Part shown: piece after piece, positions 7,834-15,919 of the stretch | How positions within the stretch are numbered: the stretch's first letter is position 1 | Layout: each line of letters begins with the position of its first letter | Position numbers and translations under genes: made by a program | Source of the DNA: Anaerolineales bacterium | GTDB lineage: Bacteria; Chloroflexota; Anaerolineae; Anaerolineales; Villigracilaceae | Length of the DNA stretch: 48,590 nucleotides | Direction of reading: 5' to 3' | Assembly (NCBI GenBank): GCA_030834895.1 | Contig: JAUQXA010000057.1 | Location: 1 to 48,590 of the forward strand | The notes under the pieces: generated by a model | The model's database searches: none | The model's input: only the letters and a program-made list of their open reading frames with translations | What the model was told of the DNA's origin: nothing

Positions 7834-8145
7834 ATGAAATTCAATCCTGTTTTATTTGCCAAAGCCATTGCCGACGAGACTCGCCAAAAAATCATGAGCG
7901 AGTGCTGTTGCTGCTGGCTTTCGGTGGGCGAGATCGTGGAAAAGATGAACGTGTCGCAGCCCACCGTTTCGCATCATCTTGCCATCCTGCGTGAGGCGGG
8001 TTTGGTCAATGTCCGCGAGGAAGGCAAGCAGACCTTTTATTCACTCAACCAGGAAAACATCACCGTCTGCTGCGGAGAACTCATGCTGAAGTTCGCGCCT
8101 GAAGAGGAAGCAACTAAAACCGTGCTCAAAGTCATCAACCAATAA
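7834..8145 (+). CDS. arsR: ArsR-family arsenite-responsive repressor
   Basis: A 103-residue winged-helix repressor. The N-terminal helix carries ADETRQKIMSECCCCW with four consecutive cysteines (residues 24-27), and a further Cys pair lies near 79-80 (TVCCGEL); these can supply the three thiols that bind As(III). The recognition helix is NVSQPTVSHHLAILREAGLV (about 40-59), followed by the wing (REEGKQTFYSL). Binding of arsenite would release the operator and switch on the three ars genes. It is the first gene of the locus, with the operator between its -35 and -10 boxes, so it also represses itself. Confidence 0.92.
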   Translation: MKFNPVLFAKAIADETRQKIMSECCCCWLSVGEIVEKMNVSQPTVSHHLAILREAGLVNVREEGKQTFYSLNQENITVCCGELMLKFAPEEEATKTVLKVINQ

Positions 8146-8168
8146 CGCCTCTTTTTTTACGCAATTAC

Positions 8169-8184
8169 ATAGACAAGTATCTAT
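8169..8184 (+). promoter_or_regulatory. Second ArsR operator, before arsM
   Basis: ATAGACAAGTATCTAT matches the arsR operator at 14 of 16 positions and lies just before the arsM ribosome binding site (AGGAGA at 8188-8193). No clear -35 box is visible, so arsM may be read both from the arsR promoter and from a weaker local start. Confidence 0.8.
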
Positions 8185-8199
8185 ATATAGGAGAACCAA

Positions 8200-8994
8200 A
8201 TGACTCAATCCCCCACCCCAATTCATGACGCCGTCCGCGAGCATTACGCCAAACGGATCAAAAAATCCGCTTCGTGCTGTGGAACCGATTCCTGCTGCAC
8301 ACCCGAAAGCGACCTCTATCCTGTGGACTTGCTGACCACTGTCCCGTCGGATGTTGCCAACACAAGCTACGGCTGCGGCGACCCAATCACGCTTGCCTCT
8401 CTCCAGGCTGGTCAGACCGTCCTTGACCTCGGCTCAGGCGCGGGCTTGGACTGTCTGCTGGCGTCGCAGAAGGTCGGTCCGGAAGGACATGTCATCGGCG
8501 TGGACATGACACCCGAAATGATCGAACGCGCCCGTGCCAACGCCAAGCGAGTCAAAGCTACGAATGTGGAATTCCGTCAGGGCTACCTCGAAGATTTGCC
8601 TGTCGAGCCAAACAGCGTGGATGTGGTCATCTCGAACTGCGTCATCAACCTCTCGCCTGATAAAGCCAAAGTGTTCGCCGAAATCTTCCGCGTGCTCAAA
8701 CCTGGCGGACGACTCGCCGTCTCTGACATCGTCACCGACGGCGAACTGCCCGAGGAAGTCAAAAAAAACCTGAGCGCGTGGGCGGGTTGTGTGGCAGGAG
8801 CAGTCGATGCAAAGGAGTACATCGCCATGATGGGAGCAGTTGGCTTCACAGATATTTCCATCCAGCCCGTGTACTTCGACAAGGAAACAGTGGATGATGC
8901 CTTGCGCGACATGAAACTGGATGTAAGCACCCACCCGAAAGAGGCTATTTACAAGGCAGTGTACAGCGCAAAGATCACAGCTCACAAAAACTAG
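8200..8994 (+). CDS. arsM: Arsenite S-adenosylmethionine methyltransferase
   Basis: A 264-residue enzyme that methylates As(III) to mono-, di- and trimethyl species. A Cys-rich N-terminus (SCCGTDSCC, residues 25-33) precedes the SAM-binding Rossmann domain (VLDLGSGAGLDCLLAS, about 74-89). The three cysteines conserved in ArsM for arsenic binding can be assigned to Cys59 (SYGCGDP), Cys147 (ISNCVINLSPDK) and Cys197 (WAGCVAGA). The ATG at 8200 has a good AGGAGA site. Together with the arsR and arsP genes it makes a detoxification route by methylation and export of the methylated arsenical. Length and motifs are normal. Confidence 0.94.
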   Translation: MTQSPTPIHDAVREHYAKRIKKSASCCGTDSCCTPESDLYPVDLLTTVPSDVANTSYGCGDPITLASLQAGQTVLDLGSGAGLDCLLASQKVGPEGHVIGVDMTPEMIERARANAKRVKATNVEFRQGYLEDLPVEPNSVDVVISNCVINLSPDKAKVFAEIFRVLKPGGRLAVSDIVTDGELPEEVKKNLSAWAGCVAGAVDAKEYIAMMGAVGFTDISIQPVYFDKETVDDALRDMKLDVSTHPKEAIYKAVYSAKITAHKN

Positions 8995-9001
8995 CGATAA
9001 C

Positions 9002-9031
9002 TTTTAGGTCATGTTTCAACATGACCTAAAA
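9002..9031. terminator. Terminator between arsM and arsP
   Basis: Perfect 12-bp stem (TTTTAGGTCATG with CATGACCTAAAA) and a 6-base loop, 7 bases after the arsM stop. The A/T ends make it usable on both strands. It implies that arsP is driven from its own promoter, consistent with its own operator copy. Confidence 0.8.
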
Positions 9032-9044
9032 AATCGAGCAACGC

Positions 9045-9060
9045 ATAGACAAATATCTAT
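9045..9060 (+). promoter_or_regulatory. Third ArsR operator, before arsP
   Basis: ATAGACAAATATCTAT, matching the arsR operator at 14 of 16 positions, lies 19 bases before the arsP start and just after the arsM terminator. It should place arsP under the same ArsR control. Confidence 0.8.
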
Positions 9061-9079
9061 TTGAAAGAGAGACAAAAAA

Positions 9080-10012
9080 ATGTACATCATAGAAATCCTT
9101 CAATATGCCCTCGGAAAGGCAGCCCAAACCTTCCTCGGACTTTGGCCCCTATTGCTTCTGAGCATCGTCATTAGCGTGGCGCTCAAGTTGTATGTTGACC
9201 AGGACAGCATCGCAAACTTCCTGCGCCGCAACCAGCGCAACAGCGTCGTTATGTCCACCGCGCTTGCGGTTGGCACCCCGTTCTGTTCCTGCGGCACCAC
9301 AGCCGTCGTCCTCGGCATGATTGCATCCACCGTCCCGTGGGCGCCCATCGTCGCCTTCATCGTCGCATCGCCGCTCACCTCTCCGCAGGAAATGATCTAC
9401 AGTGCGGGACTCTTCGGCTGGCCCTTTGCCATCGCGTTTATGGCAGCATCGATTGTCCTCGGCCTGGCAGGAGGAGCTATTGCGGGATTTGCTGACTCAC
9501 GCGGCTGGTTGAAAAATCAAGCCCGCTTCGCTCCCAAGCCTGTGCTTGATCTGCCAATGCTTCAGCCTGTTTCCACCCCAAGCAAATCGAAAGTCACAGC
9601 CAGGATGATCGCAAAAGAAGTTTTCGATATGAGTTGGAAGCTGGTATTGATGTTCTTTGGCTTTTCATTCATTGGCTACCTCCTAAATGGGTTGATTCCA
9701 CCGGAATGGATCAAGAATATCTTTGGCGTGGGCAACGCCTTCAGCGTGCCAATCGCAGCAGTCCTTGGCATTCCCTTCTATCTTAATACTGAAGCCTCAC
9801 TACCTCTCGTCCGAGCCTTCATCGACTCGGGGATGAGTCAGGGAACGGCGCTGGCATTCCTCATTACAGGCGCGGGGACATCCATCGGCGCATTGGCAGG
9901 CGCACTCACCATCGCCCGCTGGCGCGTAGTCGGTATTGTACTTGGCACGCTGGTTGCGGGAGCAATCGCCGTTGGTTTTACCTACGACCTGGTTGTCCCA
10001 TTCCTTGTGTAG
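9080..10012 (+). CDS. arsP: ArsP-type permease (organoarsenical efflux)
   Basis: A 310-residue integral membrane protein of the COG0701 permease family with about eight hydrophobic segments in two halves separated by a cytoplasmic loop (about residues 140-180). The signature TPFCSCGTT (Cys69, Cys71) and the SPLTSPQEM loop match ArsP, which exports trivalent methylated or aromatic arsenicals; in known ArsP proteins this Cys pair is needed for transport. A second-half GTSIGALAG motif mirrors the first. Next to arsM this fits export of methylarsenite. It has its own operator (9045-9060) and a terminator downstream. Confidence 0.9.
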   Translation: MYIIEILQYALGKAAQTFLGLWPLLLLSIVISVALKLYVDQDSIANFLRRNQRNSVVMSTALAVGTPFCSCGTTAVVLGMIASTVPWAPIVAFIVASPLTSPQEMIYSAGLFGWPFAIAFMAASIVLGLAGGAIAGFADSRGWLKNQARFAPKPVLDLPMLQPVSTPSKSKVTARMIAKEVFDMSWKLVLMFFGFSFIGYLLNGLIPPEWIKNIFGVGNAFSVPIAAVLGIPFYLNTEASLPLVRAFIDSGMSQGTALAFLITGAGTSIGALAGALTIARWRVVGIVLGTLVAGAIAVGFTYDLVVPFLV

Positions 10013-10032
10013 AGAATCCATCTGAAGTCTTT

Positions 10033-10055
10033 GGGCGGAAAATCTGGTTCCGCCC
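10033..10055 (+). terminator. Terminator after arsP
   Basis: 8-bp stem GGGCGGAA/TTCCGCCC with a 7-base loop, followed by GATTTTTATTT. It closes the ars locus. Confidence 0.85.
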
Positions 10056-10080
10056 GATTTTTATTTAAGGCAGCCCCCAC

Positions 10081-10128
10081 TTGACAATCGCCTCCTTTGG
10101 GGGTAAAAACAAACCGACCAGTCGGTTT
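10081..10128 (+). promoter_or_regulatory. Promoter and TetR-type operator
   Basis: A -35 TTGACA (10081-10086) and a -10-like TAAAAA (10104-10109) are 17 bases apart. Immediately after lies a perfect palindrome with arms AAACCGAC/GTCGGTTT around CA (10111-10128), ending 20 bases before the regulator's start. This is the usual layout for an autoregulated TetR-family gene. Confidence 0.75.
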
Positions 10129-10148
10129 TATTTCGACAAAGGATGAAC

Positions 10149-10733
10149 ATGCAGCAACGCAGTGAAGAGACACGCTCACAAATCATCAATTCGGCAATCA
10201 AGATGTTTTCGACGCACGGCTACACCGCCGCCAGCGTGGACATGATCTGCAAGGACGCAGGTATCAGCAAGGGCGCGTTCTATCATCACTTCAAGAGCAA
10301 GCAAGCCCTGTTCCTTGCCCTGCTCGACGGCTGGCTGAAAACGATTGACAGCAGCATCGAAGCCTCGCGTGACAAAACCGTACCGGAAACTTTTTTGCAG
10401 ATCACTGAAGCTTATCCATATATTATTAGAACCGCGAGTCAAGGTTTGCCAATGTTCCTTGAATTCTGCCTGCAAGCCAGCCGCGATGAAAAAATCTGGC
10501 AGGCAAGCATGACCCCCTATCGCCGCTATCACAAATATTTCACCGCGCTGATCAAGAAGGGTGTCGAGGAAGGTTCGTTTGTGGAAGTGGATCCCGAAAC
10601 CGCCTCCCGCCTGATCGTTTCCACCGCGATGGGATTACTCCTCCAAAGCCTGCTCGACCCCAAAGGTGCAAAATGGGAAAAGGTGGCGAAGGAAAGTTCG
10701 GATATGCTGGTCAATAGTTTGTTGAAGAAGTGA
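10149..10733 (+). CDS. TetR/AcrR-family transcriptional regulator
   Basis: A 194-residue repressor. The N-terminal helix-turn-helix (ASVDMICKDAGISKGAFYHH, about residues 30-50) is typical of TetR, followed by a C-terminal ligand-binding domain. The ATG at 10149 is preferred to 10143 because it has AAAGG at a proper distance. It ends 7 bases before the SDR gene and presumably controls it and DegV through the 10111-10128 palindrome. The ligand is unknown; the downstream DegV, a fatty-acid-binding protein, makes a fatty acid or acyl-CoA plausible, which is inference. Confidence 0.88.
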   Translation: MQQRSEETRSQIINSAIKMFSTHGYTAASVDMICKDAGISKGAFYHHFKSKQALFLALLDGWLKTIDSSIEASRDKTVPETFLQITEAYPYIIRTASQGLPMFLEFCLQASRDEKIWQASMTPYRRYHKYFTALIKKGVEEGSFVEVDPETASRLIVSTAMGLLLQSLLDPKGAKWEKVAKESSDMLVNSLLKK

Positions 10734-10740
10734 GACGACC

Positions 10741-11715
10741 ATGTGGCTGGTGACTGGCGCTACGGGGCATGTGGGGAATGTCCTGGTGCGAAAACTGTTG
10801 GAACGCGGCGAAAAGGTTCGGGCGATGATTCTGCCTGGCGAATGCCGCGAATCAATTTCGGGATTGGAAGTCGAAAAGTTCGAGGGTGACGTTCTCGACA
10901 TGGATTCCGTCTTCGAATCCATGCGCGGCATCCGCGGTGTCTTCCATCTGGCTGGTATCATCTCGATCATGCCGGGTGCGAATCCTTCTGTGAGAAAGGT
11001 CAATGTGGAAGGCACAAAGAACGTTCTGCGTGCGGCAATGGAAAGGGGAATCAAAAAATTAATCTACACTTCCTCCATCCATGCGATGCAACGAGTGGAA
11101 GAGGGTGTGATTGACGAGAATGTGCCATACGACATGAACAACCCCTACGGGGCATATGACCGCTCGAAGGCGGAGGCTACGCTGGAGGTTTTGAACGCGA
11201 CGGAGACCGGGCTGGAAGCTGTAATCGCCTGCCCCACTGGCGTGATCGGACCCTACGACTTTCGCGGTTCGATGATGGGGTCGTTGATCCACGACGCGGC
11301 GGTTGCCAAACCAACCCTCTACGTGGACGGCGCATACGATTTTGTGGATGTGCGCGACGTTGCCGAAGGCTTGATCTCGGCGGTTGAAAATGGCAAGCGC
11401 GGCGAGAGTTACATTTTGTCGGGGCAAAAAATCAGCGTGCGTTATCTGCTCGAAACGATACGCGAGATCACGGGCAGGAATTTCTTCCAGATGAAAATCC
11501 CATTTGATTTGGCGAGGTTTGCAGCGTTGTTCACACCGATGTATTACCAACTGGCAAACGCGACCCCGCGCTTTACGCCATATTCACTGGAGGTTTTACA
11601 AAGCAATTCAAACATTAGTCACGCAAAAGCAACACAGGAATTGGGCTATTTGCCACGCTCGCTTTACGAAAGCATCAAGGACACGGTGAAGTGGTTTTTG
11701 GATAAGAAAAAATAG
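10741..11715 (+). CDS. NAD-dependent epimerase/dehydratase-family protein (extended SDR)
   Basis: A 324-residue extended short-chain dehydrogenase. The nucleotide-binding motif TGATGHVGNVL stands at residues 5-15, and the catalytic Tyr-x3-Lys is YDRSK (about residues 139-143), with the Ser/Thr at YTSSIHAM (about 110). This type resembles dihydroflavonol-reductase-like and sterol-dehydrogenase-like NAD(P)H enzymes more than sugar epimerases. The start lies 7 bases after the TetR stop, so the two are one transcript. Substrate unknown. Confidence 0.87.
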   Translation: MWLVTGATGHVGNVLVRKLLERGEKVRAMILPGECRESISGLEVEKFEGDVLDMDSVFESMRGIRGVFHLAGIISIMPGANPSVRKVNVEGTKNVLRAAMERGIKKLIYTSSIHAMQRVEEGVIDENVPYDMNNPYGAYDRSKAEATLEVLNATETGLEAVIACPTGVIGPYDFRGSMMGSLIHDAAVAKPTLYVDGAYDFVDVRDVAEGLISAVENGKRGESYILSGQKISVRYLLETIREITGRNFFQMKIPFDLARFAALFTPMYYQLANATPRFTPYSLEVLQSNSNISHAKATQELGYLPRSLYESIKDTVKWFLDKKK

Positions 11716-11733
11716 ATCAAAAGGAGACAGAAC

Positions 11734-12594
11734 ATGAAAATCGTAACAGACTGCGCGGCAGACATCCCTAACGAAGAGTTGGAAAAACTTGGGATTATCC
11801 AGGCCCCGCTCTTCATTCAATTTCCGGAAGGCGAGGTAAATGCCACTGAAATTTCAGCGGACGATTTTTACAATCGTCTGGAAGCCATGCGCCCACAAAT
11901 CCCGACAACAGCCCAGCCATCAAGCGGCATCTTTGCGGAGTTGTATCGCAAACTCGCCGAAACCGAAAAGAATATTTTTTCAGTACATATATCCTCGGGG
12001 CTAAGCGGGACCATCAATTCCGCCCGCGACGGCGGTGAACAGGTTAAGGCTGAGGCAAATGTCCACTTTTGGGATACGCTGACCCTTTCCGGTGGCGAAC
12101 GTTTTCAAGTGATAGCGGCGGCGCTCGCCTCCAAAGCTGGTTGGGCAATGGATACCATTCAGGAGCGACTGGCACAAATCCGCGAGAAGACCGAGTTGAT
12201 CTACACCCTCGACACGCTGGAATACCTAGCGCGCGGCGGGCGCATCGGGCGGGTAAAGGCAATCGCAGGCGCATTGCTCAACCTCAAGCCCATCATCCGC
12301 GTGGACACGGACGGCAAGTACACCACGGTCAAGACCGAGCGGACAATAAGCAAGTCCATTACCTCGATTGCAGACCACGTGAAAGAAAAGTACGGCAACA
12401 CACCCGTGTGGGTAAACGTCCTGCACGGACGCTTTGCCGAAAAAGCCGATATGCTGGCAAAGGAATTGCAGGGGAAACTTAATGTTGCCAAATTGGAAAT
12501 GATGCGCATCTCCCCAGTGCTGGGAGTCCACACGGGACCGGGCATCGTCGGCGCGGCGGTGGTACCGATGGATTTAATGAGCGATTTGGTGTGA
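11734..12594 (+). CDS. DegV-family fatty-acid-binding protein
   Basis: A 286-residue DegV protein. The N-terminus MKIVTDCAADIP, the ligand-site segment VHISSGLSGTINSA (about residues 90-103) and the second-domain YLARGGRIGR (about 165-174) are the family hallmarks. DegV (FakB) proteins bind a fatty acid and, where a FakA kinase exists, present it for phosphorylation and entry into phospholipid synthesis. No FakA lies in the window. The AAAGGAGA site at 11719-11726 is strong. It is third in the TetR operon, suggesting lipid-linked regulation. Confidence 0.9.
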   Translation: MKIVTDCAADIPNEELEKLGIIQAPLFIQFPEGEVNATEISADDFYNRLEAMRPQIPTTAQPSSGIFAELYRKLAETEKNIFSVHISSGLSGTINSARDGGEQVKAEANVHFWDTLTLSGGERFQVIAAALASKAGWAMDTIQERLAQIREKTELIYTLDTLEYLARGGRIGRVKAIAGALLNLKPIIRVDTDGKYTTVKTERTISKSITSIADHVKEKYGNTPVWVNVLHGRFAEKADMLAKELQGKLNVAKLEMMRISPVLGVHTGPGIVGAAVVPMDLMSDLV

Positions 12595-12733
12595 CGATTT
12601 ACAATTTTGGATCGAAGATTGGCGGAGCGAGATTTTTATCCCCCTCCCTTGCATTTCCTACTTTCAATGCCTGCCTGCTTCCTGTCCGTTCTCTCGCCTA
12701 ACCTTCGGGGAAAATCACTATCACACGGATTCT

Positions 12734-12776
12734 AACGTCTCCAGACTTTGATCTTGTGCAAACGTCTGGAGACGTT
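12734..12776. terminator. Shared terminator between convergent operons
   Basis: Perfect 13-bp arms AACGTCTCCAGAC (12734-12746) and GTCTGGAGACGTT (12764-12776), with a further inner TTTG/CAAA pairing. It lies between the DegV gene and the convergent CAP/LysM gene and could serve both. The rest of 12595-12789 shows no gene. Confidence 0.6.
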
Positions 12777-12789
12777 GGAATCCACATTT

Positions 12790-13848
12790 TCATATCGGTT
12801 TCTTTCTCGTCATCACGGTAAACAATCCACCCAAAAATAGCGCGGCGACGCCAATGGCAATCATGCTGAACATATTATTTCGCCTGTCACGTTCCGAAAT
12901 CTCTGGCGTGGATGTGAGAATGGGTGTGGTGGTTGGAATCATCGTCGGCGTGGAAAGAGATTTGGTCGGAAAAACCATAACTTGCGGGGCGGATGAAGGA
13001 GCGGGCTGGGTCGCATGCTGCACAACCAATAGATGTTGGCCGGTCTGAACTGTTGTATCCGTCAAGCCGTTCAACTGTTGGATCTGTTTGATGGTCGTCC
13101 CGTAGGCAATGGCAATGCTCCACAGGCTTTGTCCATATTGCACATCGTGATAAACACTGCCGTCTGGTAATGCGGTGACAAGCACCACAGGAGCCATGCC
13201 TTGCGGGAGCAAACCGTTTTCCGCCGCCTGCGTGGACATGGCGGCATATGCAATCTGCGTCTGCGGGATGCCCGTCAGGATTGCGGCGGCTTCATACTGC
13301 TGCTTGCCGCTTTTGGTCTGCAGGGCGGTCTCGACCACAATAACATAAGACACGTTTTCCGCTGAATACGCGATACCCACGCCGATGTCACTACGGTCAA
13401 GTGAAAGCATGGTATTTGTGTGCAGGTCATCACTCAGCCACATGGCAATTGCCTGTTCGGTATTCGAGGCGAAGCCCCAGTTCTCGGAGCGGTAGCCATC
13501 CAGGGTCAGGTCGCCTGAAAGCGGATACCCAAGCGATATCAACCACTGACCAAGGGTCAAGCTATTCGGACGCCAATGTCCGCTCATGCCTCCGGCGATG
13601 CCCTCAGCCTCCATTTGCCCGATTTGCATCAAAACAGGATGGATGCCCAAAGGGGCAATTCCATGTGACATGCGCAAGTTGTTGATTGCCTCGATCACCT
13701 CTGACGGCGAGGGAGGCTGCACTTGAGGTATGGGTGTTTCGGTTTCGACCGGCGTTGGGGTTTCATCCTGCGCGGAAACCTCATTTACTGAAAGCCAGCC
13801 AAACAAAAGAAATACAAGCACGACAAACGAGAGAAAATAGTTTCGCAT
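12790..13848 (-). CDS. Secreted CAP-domain protein with LysM and C-terminal membrane anchor
   Basis: A 352-residue cell-surface protein. A signal peptide (RNYFLSFVVLVFLLFGWLS, ending near VSAQ) is followed by a Thr/Pro linker, a CAP/SCP domain (about residues 50-180: EAINNLRMSHG, GHWRPNSLTLGQWL, SENWGFAS, HTNTMLSLDRSDIGVG), a LysM domain (about 225-275: YGQSLWSIAIAYGTTIKQIQQLNG), a second Thr/Pro linker and a transmembrane helix (about 325-345) ending RKKPI. LysM suggests peptidoglycan binding, and CAP domains of bacteria are of uncertain activity. The start is taken at 13848; another ATG at 13866 is possible, while the longer frame runs into the neighbouring gene. Confidence 0.85.
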   Translation of the reverse strand: MRNYFLSFVVLVFLLFGWLSVNEVSAQDETPTPVETETPIPQVQPPSPSEVIEAINNLRMSHGIAPLGIHPVLMQIGQMEAEGIAGGMSGHWRPNSLTLGQWLISLGYPLSGDLTLDGYRSENWGFASNTEQAIAMWLSDDLHTNTMLSLDRSDIGVGIAYSAENVSYVIVVETALQTKSGKQQYEAAAILTGIPQTQIAYAAMSTQAAENGLLPQGMAPVVLVTALPDGSVYHDVQYGQSLWSIAIAYGTTIKQIQQLNGLTDTTVQTGQHLLVVQHATQPAPSSAPQVMVFPTKSLSTPTMIPTTTPILTSTPEISERDRRNNMFSMIAIGVAALFLGGLFTVMTRKKPI

Positions 13849-13924
13849 GTTTATGAACCCATCCATGATTTCGGCCTGCAAAAGCGATTTAAAGACTTCG
13901 TAAACAGGGCTTCGAGCTAAATCA

Positions 13925-15787
13925 TCAGGGTCTCCATGAAGGCGCGTACCAATCATAATCGGTGGAGAGCCCCGAAGCCTGAAGCATGTTCGTTTCGAGT
14001 GTTGCAAGGTTTATCAAAAACAAGTGACCGCCCGTGGCGGAAGTCGTTTCCTCCACGAGCAGATATTTTCCACTTGGTGAGAAGACCAGGCGACCAACAG
14101 TTGTGCCTTTATAGACCGAAGACAATGTCCGCCCGTCACGGCTGACAATGTACACCTCGGCAGTGGGCGCGCCGTCCGTGAAACTGCTGTAATAGTTGAA
14201 GGCAATCCACTGACTGTTTGGCGACCAGACAATGGGATAGATGCTCCCACCCTTGAAGTTCGCCAGAGGCACAGCGTTTGCGCCATCAGGCTCCATCACC
14301 TTCAAGATATGGTTCTGGCTATTGTAATCGTACTCGTCATAGACAAGCAGGCTGGCATCCGGCGAGGCTGTAAACTGCGCCTTGGTCAACGGGGTCGCGA
14401 ACATCGGACGTGCGGTTCCATCGCTGGCGCGCACGAGATAGATATTTCCCGAGCTTCCGGGCAATGCGGAACGCATGATGATGTTTTCGGTGTACCAGCC
14501 ATCCATGATGTACGGTCGTCCCTCAACGGGCAAATTTGCCGAGACACTTTTCAACTCTGAACCATCGCGACGCACGACATAAACATCTTCGCCGCCAAGA
14601 CCATCCTGGGTGCGGAACGCGATCCACGTCCCGTCGGGCGACCAGAAGGGCGGGTCAATATACGGAAACTCTGCAAGCGAGGTCCACGCGCCTGAAGCCG
14701 GGTCAAACAACCACAACTTGGTCGGTGTGCCGTTTGTATTGTCAGAATAGGAGAAGGCAGCATATTTCCCATCAGGAGACCAGCTCAAGGCGTTGATGGT
14801 GAAGTTGAACGGGAACGGGACATTCACCATTTGTATCGGCGGACAATTCGCGGGATCGGACACACACGCACCAGAGACCCTTGCCAATTGAATCGACTTC
14901 CCCGCCTGACGCGGCTGCAAGAAGAAATACAACTCCCCCGCCTCTTTCTGCGCTTCGACTCCGCTCGAAGCGGATTCTGTCCCGATGGGCTGTGAGCCAA
15001 CCTGGGTCGGCATGACCGCCTGTTGGAAGTCGGAAGGCAGGGTAAAGATATTCGCATCGAAAATCTGGTTGTAGGTGACTTCGGTCACAACCCGCTCACT
15101 CTTCAAAGCGCCAGTGCCGTCTTTGACCCCAAACTCCTGCAACTTCAAAATGACTGCTGTCCGCGTATCGAGCCAAAACTTGTAGGCGACCTGAGTCTGC
15201 GAAGCAGGAGTCCATTCCACAACCAGGGTTTCGCGACCCGCAATCGTTTCGAGGCGCACGGTTTTGAACGCCCCCCCGCCTTGGGCAAAATTAGACGAAA
15301 ACGCCATCTCGGAAAGCGGCGTGCCCATCTGCCCCCAAATCGGATTCGGATAAGCCACGCCTTCACCCACCGGAGGAATGTATTGCCCAACCCGGGCAAA
15401 GTCAGGGTAGGAGGATGTCTCGACCAGTCCCGAATTCAAGTTAAGGTTATAAACCGTCGTCCCATCGCTGAATTTGACTATCTTATCAGCGGCATTGGTC
15501 ATGCCATTCAACTCGACCTTGAATCGGTTATTCGAAGGGTCGATCCATGTATGCTCTTGAAATGCTTGCGTCGAACCATCCGTACCAAACCAGGTGATCG
15601 TGCCGCTCATTTGGAGCGACATCCATTTGGCTGCGCTCTGGATCATGGCTTGCTGAATCTGCTCGGAGTTGGAATCAGCCCGCAGGATCACAACATCGGG
15701 CAGGTTGTCAAAATAGGAAGCGGGTGTTGATTCCGCTGGAGAGCAGGCTGTGAGGAAAATCAACATCAAAAACAAGTATCGTTTCAT
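13925..15787 (-). CDS. Lipoprotein with TolB/WD40-like beta-propeller repeats
   Basis: A 620-residue exported lipoprotein. MKRYLFLMLIFLTAC gives a lipobox with Cys15 as the lipidated residue. Residues about 40-270 form a domain resembling LolA/outer-membrane-lipoprotein carriers (FTWFG, ETIAGRETLVVEWTP). The C-terminal half carries at least four TolB-type propeller blades with the motif SPDGK/T-x-IAF (LSWSPDGKYAAFSY, FWSPDGTWIAFR, VWSPNSQWIAFN, FSPSGKYLLV). The start at 15787 has a clear GGAGA site. It lies upstream of the CAP/LysM gene in the same direction. Binding to another envelope protein or a glycan is likely; the actual role is unknown. Confidence 0.85.
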   Translation of the reverse strand: MKRYLFLMLIFLTACSPAESTPASYFDNLPDVVILRADSNSEQIQQAMIQSAAKWMSLQMSGTITWFGTDGSTQAFQEHTWIDPSNNRFKVELNGMTNAADKIVKFSDGTTVYNLNLNSGLVETSSYPDFARVGQYIPPVGEGVAYPNPIWGQMGTPLSEMAFSSNFAQGGGAFKTVRLETIAGRETLVVEWTPASQTQVAYKFWLDTRTAVILKLQEFGVKDGTGALKSERVVTEVTYNQIFDANIFTLPSDFQQAVMPTQVGSQPIGTESASSGVEAQKEAGELYFFLQPRQAGKSIQLARVSGACVSDPANCPPIQMVNVPFPFNFTINALSWSPDGKYAAFSYSDNTNGTPTKLWLFDPASGAWTSLAEFPYIDPPFWSPDGTWIAFRTQDGLGGEDVYVVRRDGSELKSVSANLPVEGRPYIMDGWYTENIIMRSALPGSSGNIYLVRASDGTARPMFATPLTKAQFTASPDASLLVYDEYDYNSQNHILKVMEPDGANAVPLANFKGGSIYPIVWSPNSQWIAFNYYSSFTDGAPTAEVYIVSRDGRTLSSVYKGTTVGRLVFSPSGKYLLVEETTSATGGHLFLINLATLETNMLQASGLSTDYDWYAPSWRP

Positions 15788-15872
15788 TACAAAGTCTCCT
15801 TTTGATAGAGGCAGGTAAAAAATCACTGGAGCAGTTCCATAGTCTACCAAAAAAGGACGATGGCCAGAATCA

Positions 15873-15906
15873 AAAGTTCCCGCTGCCTTTTAGCAGCGGG
15901 AACTTT
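15873..15906 (-). terminator. Terminator of the NBR1-Ig protein gene
   Basis: Perfect 14-bp stem (AAAGTTCCCGCTGC with GCAGCGGGAACTTT) and 6-base loop. On the minus strand it follows the stop codon at 15920 by 13 bases and is followed by TTGATTCTGG. Confidence 0.85.
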
Positions 15907-15919
15907 ATTCAGTCAATTT

